Part shown: positions 59,590-64,000 of the stretch, in pieces
How positions within the stretch are numbered: position 1 is the stretch's first letter
Layout of the letters: each line of letters begins with the position of its first letter
Assembly (NCBI GenBank): GCA_964524145.1
Contig: CAZGCA010000007.1
Coordinates: 1 to 64,000, forward strand
From: CAZGCA01 sp964524145
GTDB lineage: Bacteria > Hydrogenedentota > CAZGCA01
Length of the DNA: 64,000 nt
Direction: 5' to 3'
The notes under the pieces: generated by a model
Database searches by the model: none
What the model saw: the letters and a program-made list of their open reading frames with translations, nothing else
What the model was told of the DNA's origin: nothing
Translations under genes and position numbers: made by a program

Positions 59590-59616
59590 AAAAGGGGGCT
59601 GTCCTCCCCTTTTTTC
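59590..59616 (+). terminator. Terminator-like hairpin
   Basis: Stem AAAAGGGG / CCCCTTTT with an 8-nt loop and a run of T. It lies between divergent genes, where no upstream plus-strand gene is visible, so it may be a mobile hairpin repeat; a related but weaker sequence is near 55040. Confidence 0.55.
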
Positions 59617-59691
59617 ACTCGTGATTAGGCTCAGATTTCGGCACGTAAACTGTTGAGAGAGTGTAAGTAGCGGCTAATCGCGATTTTTTTC

Positions 59692-59748
59692 TTGACAAAG
59701 GGACACGAACGTGCTATATTGTTATGCAGAAACGATACATAGCGTTCG
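59692..59748 (+). promoter_or_regulatory. Promoter and palindromic operator of the GntR/LacI-type regulator
   Basis: TTGACA (59692-59697), 17-bp spacer, TATATT (59715-59720); CAGAA at 59727 has the same distance from the -10 as in the three conserved boxes. An imperfect palindrome spans 59706-59748 (outer arms CGAACG and CGTTCG, inner arms CTAT and ATAG), centred just past the -10, a likely autoregulatory operator. Confidence 0.7.
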
Positions 59749-59792
59749 GATGCGTGAGAGCGGGATGCTCGGCATGAAAGGATGCATCTTCC

Positions 59793-60896
59793 ATGAGTCG
59801 CGAACTTAAACACGTTGAAGTCAAGAAGACCCTGAGAGAACATATCAGCACGAAATACTCCATGGGTTCAAAGATACCTTCTACGGTGGAGCTTCATAGA
59901 TCGTTCGGTGTGAGTCAGGGAACGATCAACCGAGCGCTCCGCGACTTGGTGGAGGAAGGACTTGTCGAGCGGTTTGAAGGTCGGGGCACGTTTGTGTCGC
60001 ACGGGAACAATCGCAGGGGATTTCTCTGGCCCGCGGGCCCGAGGGAATGGTCGCAGGACCCGTATCCGGCTGCGATACTCCACGCGGCTGAACAAGAAGC
60101 GCACACTCGCGAAAAGCACCTCCTCGTGGGGGCGGTGCGAGACGTGGCGAAACCAGGATTCACCCTTCAGGGCAACACATCGGTAGCTGGGGTCATGGTC
60201 CTCTTCAACCACGACCACCGCGTGGTTGAGTCTTACCACAAGCAGCACATTCCGGTAGTGCTTGTCGATCCCCTTGTGAGAACCACAGGCGTACCGTTTG
60301 TGACAGCTGATCACTTTTCTGCCGGGCGCGAAGGGACTTTGCATTTGACACGGTTGGGTCACCAGCGCATTGTCCACGTAAGCATACTCTTTCCCTTCAC
60401 CCCCATGCCGGTGGAAGAGCGCATCCTTGGGTACAAGGCGGCAATGCGCGAGGCGGGCCTGGAGGAGAAGAGCCACATCCACAAGACGTTCTCTCTTGAG
60501 GCGTCCCGGGTGGAATCGGACCAAGGGCGAGCCGTGAGAGAGTCTGCAATAAAGGAGTTCCTGAGCATGCTCGAAACGGTTCAACCGACAGCATGCTTTT
60601 GTTACGACGATCTCCTGGCGGCTGCGGTGCTTCATATATGTCACGAGCACGGTGTGCGCGTACCCGATGACATGTGTGTTGTTGGCATCAACGACGTTGG
60701 CGTGGCCGCTCACACCTGGCCCGCTTTGACGACGGTTCACCTTCCTGTTGAGGAGATTGGTCGAGCGGCCGTACGGATGCTCGACACGCTCATCGAGGAA
60801 GATCGTCTCACCGGGGGCGGAGAGATCCTCGGGGTGCATTTGGTGGAACGGGCTTCGACAAAGGTGCCCGCTGCGAAGCAGGGTTCCAGGAAATGA
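59793..60896 (+). CDS. GntR-type HTH regulator with LacI-like sugar-binding domain
   Basis: A 367-aa regulator of the AraR-like architecture. N-terminal winged helix: S-K-I-P-S-T-V-E-L-H-R-S-F-G-V-S-Q-G-T, then L-V-E-E-G-L-V-E-R-F-E-G-R-G-T-F. C-terminal periplasmic-binding-like domain: V-T-A-D-H-F-S-A-G-R-E-G-T, E-E-R-I-L-G-Y-K-A-A-M, C-F-C-Y-D-D-L-L-A and L-T-T-V-H-L-P-V-E-E-I-G-R-A-A-V. It probably senses a free sugar and controls the prepilin and symporter genes after it. Confidence 0.93.
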   Translation: MSRELKHVEVKKTLREHISTKYSMGSKIPSTVELHRSFGVSQGTINRALRDLVEEGLVERFEGRGTFVSHGNNRRGFLWPAGPREWSQDPYPAAILHAAEQEAHTREKHLLVGAVRDVAKPGFTLQGNTSVAGVMVLFNHDHRVVESYHKQHIPVVLVDPLVRTTGVPFVTADHFSAGREGTLHLTRLGHQRIVHVSILFPFTPMPVEERILGYKAAMREAGLEEKSHIHKTFSLEASRVESDQGRAVRESAIKEFLSMLETVQPTACFCYDDLLAAAVLHICHEHGVRVPDDMCVVGINDVGVAAHTWPALTTVHLPVEEIGRAAVRMLDTLIEEDRLTGGGEILGVHLVERASTKVPAAKQGSRK

Positions 60897-61040
60897 AAGA
60901 AGAAACGGTAGTCCAAAGCGTGAGTGGACGCAAAGGTCGAGAGGAGGTGAGCGAGAAGCAAGTCGTTGCGAAACTGTTGTGGTGGAACAGGACAAGGTGC
61001 GGTTGGGACGTAGTATTCCGAAGCAAAGGAGGAGTCAACA

Positions 61041-62102
61041 ATGAAACAGAGCAGAGGATTCACGTTGATTGAGTTGCTGGTGGTCATTGCGATCATCGGC
61101 ATACTGGCGGCAATCCTGCTGCCCGCCCTGGCCCGGGCACGCGAGGCGGCGCGACGAGCCTCGTGTGCGAACAACCTCAAGCAATGGGGGCTGATCTTCA
61201 AGATGTACGCGAACGAGAACAACGGCGCGTTCCCACCTTTGAGCGGCTATGTGTTTGCCCTGTGGCCAAAGGCGAGGGTCTTGTACCCGGAATATTGGAC
61301 CGACCCCATGATCGGGCTCTGTCCCTCGGATAGCCAAGCCAGCTCAGCCGTCTACTTAGGTACGTCGATCAAACCGGCTGAGGTTTTGCAGCGCATCGAC
61401 GAGTGTGGTCCCAACGGCAAGATAGCTCTGTTGGACTTCCCCATCTCGTACATCTATTTTCCTTACGCGGCGACGGAGTCCTGGGAATTCTGCCCGTGGT
61501 ACGCTGCATGGAACGCCTACATAGCGTACGTGGGTGCAGACGCAGCCAGCCGCCGTTTGGACACACTGTTTGATTGCAGTTTCACATCAGGTGAGATAGC
61601 TTACGACTGCAATATTACGGGTGCCATAGACCGCGACTGGAATGCAGGTGCTTTTAGCAGCCTGGGCGGTATCCCGAGCCTCCCTCTGCCGATCGGCTGG
61701 CAGGGGTACACGGATGCCGCGAACGCCATAACGAACAGTACCCGTTATAGCGACTGGACGCTGTACAGAATGCGGGAAGGTATCGAGCGGTTCCTGATCA
61801 CCGACATAAACAACCCGGCCGGTTCAAGCGTGGCGCAGAGTGAGCTACCGGTTATGTGGGACCGGTGGACACTCAACACCCCTTCGAATGCCACCGTGTC
61901 GGGCTTCAACCACATCCCCGGCGGTTCCAATGTGCTGTACATGGACGGGCACGTGGAGTTCGTCAAACTCGGGACCGAGTACCCGGTGCCGGGTTCGGGG
62001 GGGGTAGCGTCAACGGCAGGTTCAACTCTCAGCACTCCTGAGGAAATGGCGTTTCAGATGGGCCAGATACAGGCGGGGTTTGGCGGAAACTATACCCCGT
62101 AA
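61041..62102 (+). CDS. Type II/IV prepilin-like protein with H-X9-DG motif
   Basis: A 353-aa pseudopilin-like protein: M-K-Q-S-R-G, F-T-L-I-E-L-L-V-V-I-A, A-R-E-A-A-R-R-A-S-C-A-N-N-L-K-Q, and H-I-P-G-G-S-N-V-L-Y-M-D-G-H near the end. AAAGGAGGAG sets the start. It follows the regulator gene by 144 bp on the same strand, the same order as the TetR-prepilin pair at 11184-13084. A strong hairpin follows at 62157. Confidence 0.9.
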   Translation: MKQSRGFTLIELLVVIAIIGILAAILLPALARAREAARRASCANNLKQWGLIFKMYANENNGAFPPLSGYVFALWPKARVLYPEYWTDPMIGLCPSDSQASSAVYLGTSIKPAEVLQRIDECGPNGKIALLDFPISYIYFPYAATESWEFCPWYAAWNAYIAYVGADAASRRLDTLFDCSFTSGEIAYDCNITGAIDRDWNAGAFSSLGGIPSLPLPIGWQGYTDAANAITNSTRYSDWTLYRMREGIERFLITDINNPAGSSVAQSELPVMWDRWTLNTPSNATVSGFNHIPGGSNVLYMDGHVEFVKLGTEYPVPGSGGVASTAGSTLSTPEEMAFQMGQIQAGFGGNYTP

Positions 62103-62156
62103 TGGGTAGAAGCCCGACTGTGCTGCATTGGACTGCCTCTTGTGGTGTAACCAGGT

Positions 62157-62189
62157 GACAGCGGGCCGGACAAGCTCCGGCCCGCTGTC
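62157..62189 (+). terminator. 13-bp perfect hairpin after the prepilin
   Basis: GACAGCGGGCCGG pairs with CCGGCCCGCTGTC around a 7-nt loop. There is no T-tract, so it may stabilise the mRNA end rather than terminate by itself. Confidence 0.7.
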
Positions 62190-62483
62190 TGAAGTGCCAA
62201 GCGCAGCGGTTGACCGTCAGTTGTCCGCTGGAGTTAGCCGTGCCGGTCCTGATCTGGAGGGTTCAGGTTCTACAAAGAGTCGTTGGGAAACTCTTCGCAG
62301 GGCATGCGGATCGATCCATAGACTTCCATACAAGAAGAATCGTGCTCGGGACCTACGAACATTGTCTCTTCTTGAGATGTCAAACCACAACTGAAACTGA
62401 CAGACGGCCTTTGACGCGGTCATCCTATTAACACTATGATATAGTCTCGACCGTGTCGATAGAGATAGGGAAGAGAGTAACCA
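62190..62483. other. Intergenic region with symporter promoter
   Basis: Non-coding except for the promoter at 62411-62440. No other structure recognised. Confidence 0.5.
62411..62440 (+). promoter_or_regulatory. Promoter of the GPH symporter gene
   Basis: TTGACG, 18-bp spacer, TATGAT, 44 bp before the predicted TTG start. Confidence 0.6.
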
Positions 62484-63887
62484 TTGTCCAGAGAACGTCT
62501 AGACAGTCGCGAAGACCACGTGTTTCTGCCGTTTGGCAGGAAGCTCTCTTACGGGGTCGGAGGCTTCGGCGACTCGGTGGTGGCCAATGGCATCATCCAT
62601 GCCGGCACGCTCTACACCCTCGCCCTGAAGATGAACATGACAACAATCGGTACGCTCATGATCATCCCTCGGGCCTGGGACGCCGTAACCGACCCCTTCA
62701 TGGGCAACCTGTCGGACAACACCCGCACACGCTGGGGACGGCGCAGGCCCTACGTCTTGTTCGGAGGCCTCGCAACAGCGTTCATGTTTTTCCTGACGGT
62801 TTCACCGCCTGCGTTCTTGCAGGAAAAAGGCTTGCTGGCGTACTTCTTCACCTTCTGCATGCTGTATTTTACCGCGTACACGGTCTTCTCTGTCGCGTAT
62901 GGCGCTCTCGGGCTCGAGATGAGTACCGAGTATCACGAACGCACCCGCGTGATGGGCTTTCGGGCGTTCTTCGTAGCGATCGGGGGTATGGTGGCCGGAG
63001 CCGCCATGTGGATAACGTTCCGTCCTGTCTGGTCGCCGCGTGTCGGCATGTCAATCATGGGCCTGGCGTTTGGTGGGGTTGCGTCAGCTTCGTTTATCCT
63101 AGCCGCATTTGGCACCCGCGAAGTCGGGGAAGTGCAGAAGCAAGAGAAGGTCGGCACCTTCCAGGCATTGAAATACACGATGACAAACAAGCAGTTCCTT
63201 CTACTCGTTTCAGCGCTGGCTCTGTACGTGCTTGGGTTGTACGTGACGATACCACTCCACCAGGTACTGAACAGCTACTACGTGTTTGGCGGCGATATGG
63301 AGGCTGCGTCGAAGGTCGAGCTCTACAAGAACACAATATATTCCGTGCTTATGTTGGGGGCAATAGCGCCCATTACCTGGGTTGGGACAAGATTGGGGAA
63401 ACAGAAAACCCTGTCATTGTGCTTGTTGCTTGGGATCGCGGGTACCGGTTCGGTGTGGTTCCTGTTCACCCCTGATTTCCCCTACCTCCAATTGCTCACT
63501 CCGATCATTCTCGCTTTCTCGTTACCGGCGGTGCAGGTTTTCCCCATGTCCATCATGGCGGACATCTGTGACCTGGATGAATTGAAGACCGGGCTTCGCC
63601 GCGAGGGGATGTACGGCGCGAGCTTTGGTTTCGTGATTAAGCTCGTGCTGTCTTTCGTGCTGTATCTTTCGGGCAGGGCTCTTGACTTCGCCGGCATCGA
63701 CCAGCATCTGGACATTCAGGCACCGGATGCTCTGTTCAGGTTGCGGCTGATGGCTGTTATTGTTCCTGTCACGCTGCTGGCGGCATCCGGTGTCCTCTTG
63801 TTCAAGCTCAATGTGCCGGAGGCAAAGGTTCGCGAGGTGCGGGCGATACTCGAGAATCGCCGCAACAAGAGAGGAGAAGAGAACTGA
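62484..63887 (+). CDS. GPH-family (MFS) sugar:cation symporter
   Basis: A 467-aa inner-membrane transporter of the glycoside-pentoside-hexuronide family with 12 predicted helices. N-terminal K-L-S-Y-G-V-G-G-F-G-D-S, then R-A-W-D-A-V-T-D-P-F-M-G-N-L-S-D-N-T-R and R-W-G-R-R-R-P-Y are family hallmarks; central M-A-D-I-C-D-L-D-E-L-K-T-G marks the second half. It would import oligosaccharides or uronides. The start is TTG with GGAAGAGAG upstream; no ATG fits the family N-terminus. The next gene begins 74 bp later. Confidence 0.92.
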   Translation: MSRERLDSREDHVFLPFGRKLSYGVGGFGDSVVANGIIHAGTLYTLALKMNMTTIGTLMIIPRAWDAVTDPFMGNLSDNTRTRWGRRRPYVLFGGLATAFMFFLTVSPPAFLQEKGLLAYFFTFCMLYFTAYTVFSVAYGALGLEMSTEYHERTRVMGFRAFFVAIGGMVAGAAMWITFRPVWSPRVGMSIMGLAFGGVASASFILAAFGTREVGEVQKQEKVGTFQALKYTMTNKQFLLLVSALALYVLGLYVTIPLHQVLNSYYVFGGDMEAASKVELYKNTIYSVLMLGAIAPITWVGTRLGKQKTLSLCLLLGIAGTGSVWFLFTPDFPYLQLLTPIILAFSLPAVQVFPMSIMADICDLDELKTGLRREGMYGASFGFVIKLVLSFVLYLSGRALDFAGIDQHLDIQAPDALFRLRLMAVIVPVTLLAASGVLLFKLNVPEAKVREVRAILENRRNKRGEEN

Positions 63888-63960
63888 ATGACGGCTTCCA
63901 GTTTATTGGGCAGTGCTTATGTCAGTTGCCACGTTTTCCGACCAGAAATGAGGAGTTGCT

Positions 63961-64000
63961 ATGAACGCATCAGTTTTGCTGGACACTAGTCGCAACGTCG
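63961..64000 (+). CDS. Partial gene at right edge
   Basis: ATG with AGGAG six nt upstream, followed by N-A-S-V-L-L-D-T-S-R-N-V and the window end. Too short to identify; position after the symporter suggests an operon partner, perhaps an enzyme for the imported sugar. Confidence 0.6.
   Translation, partial: MNASVLLDTSRNV

Larger units (their letters stand above)
59418..59691. other. Divergent intergenic region
   Basis: Holds the sulfatase promoter at its left and the hairpin at 59590. No coding potential seen in the rest. Confidence 0.5.

Noticed and set aside
59590..59616. Hairpin as terminator for a missing plus-strand gene
   Set aside because: No gene ends before it in that orientation, so it is listed only as terminator-like.
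63888..63989. 33-codon ORF starting directly after the GPH symporter
   Set aside because: Overlaps the better-supported start at 63961, which has AGGAG; no ribosome site of its own.
1..64000. CRISPR arrays, tRNA or rRNA genes, replication origin
   Set aside because: No regularly spaced repeats, no tRNA cloverleaf with a T-arm GTTCRA context and no DnaA-box cluster were noticed; a tRNA scan was not possible.

Overview
The window reads as a chromosome segment of an uncultured-type, Gram-negative polysaccharide degrader of the PVC or Hydrogenedentota kind. The grounds are the mix of genes: four exported sulfatases, four Gfo/Idh/MocA oxidoreductases (three with Tat signals), three prepilins with a C-terminal H-X9-DG signature, dockerin-type calcium repeats, a C-terminal exosortase-like sorting tail, and families such as DUF2961, DUF4185, DUF3604 and CE15. 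No rRNA, tRNA or marker gene was seen, so the phylum is an inference.

Layout. (A) 1-13,155: a long minus-strand run led by a TetR regulator, then a prepilin, a prepilin-headed GH99/WbsX-like protein, two SGNH/SASA esterases (one a multidomain fusion), two sulfatases around an oxidoreductase, an SGNH-like protein with a sorting tail, and a gene cut by the left edge. (B) 13,220-15,260: a complete IS4-family element, then broken dockerin and ceramidase genes. (C) 15,471-19,412: a 2-hydroxyacid dehydrogenase facing a sulfatase and a DUF2961 (GH172) protein. (D) 19,598-28,994: a tight seven-gene sugar operon (PLP aminotransferase-like protein, DeoR regulator, oxidoreductase, FGGY kinase, isomerase, sodium symporter, amidohydrolase) with ATGA overlaps between consecutive genes. 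(E) 29,133-34,920: an oxidoreductase-like protein, a second DUF2961 protein, a DUF4185 protein and a prepilin that ends in a clear terminator. (F) 35,026-46,292: a DUF3604 protein, an oxidoreductase, a beta-propeller protein, a serine beta-lactamase-like hydrolase, a lipoprotein, two CE15 esterases and a second DUF4185 protein. (G) 46,473-51,042: a decayed MNT/HEPN pair, and a recombinase-in-trio (RIT) element sitting inside a tyrosine-recombinase pseudogene. (H) 51,328-59,468: a membrane-fused spermidine-synthase-like protein, debris (FG-GAP, dockerin and IS3 fragments), a GH78-like rhamnosidase and a fourth sulfatase. (I) 59,692-64,000: a GntR/LacI-type regulator, a prepilin, a GPH-family symporter and a gene cut by the right edge.

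How it fits together. Secreted sulfatases, esterases and glycosidases would strip and cut a sulfated, esterified glycan outside the cytoplasm; symporters import the products; isomerase, kinase and dehydrogenases process them. DUF2961 and DUF4185 are the families that hold GH172 and GH183 enzymes acting on D-arabinofuranose or fructofuranose linkages, so a furanoside-containing glycan is a reasonable target (inference).

The most notable observations are: a near-identical promoter-plus-box of about 60 bp in front of three unconnected transcription units; a prepilin leader with the key Glu changed to Lys fused to a GH99/WbsX-like enzyme; the RIT element lying in the His-x-x-Arg box of another recombinase; repeated regulator-to-prepilin gene pairs; and an oxidoreductase that has lost the family's EKP motif.
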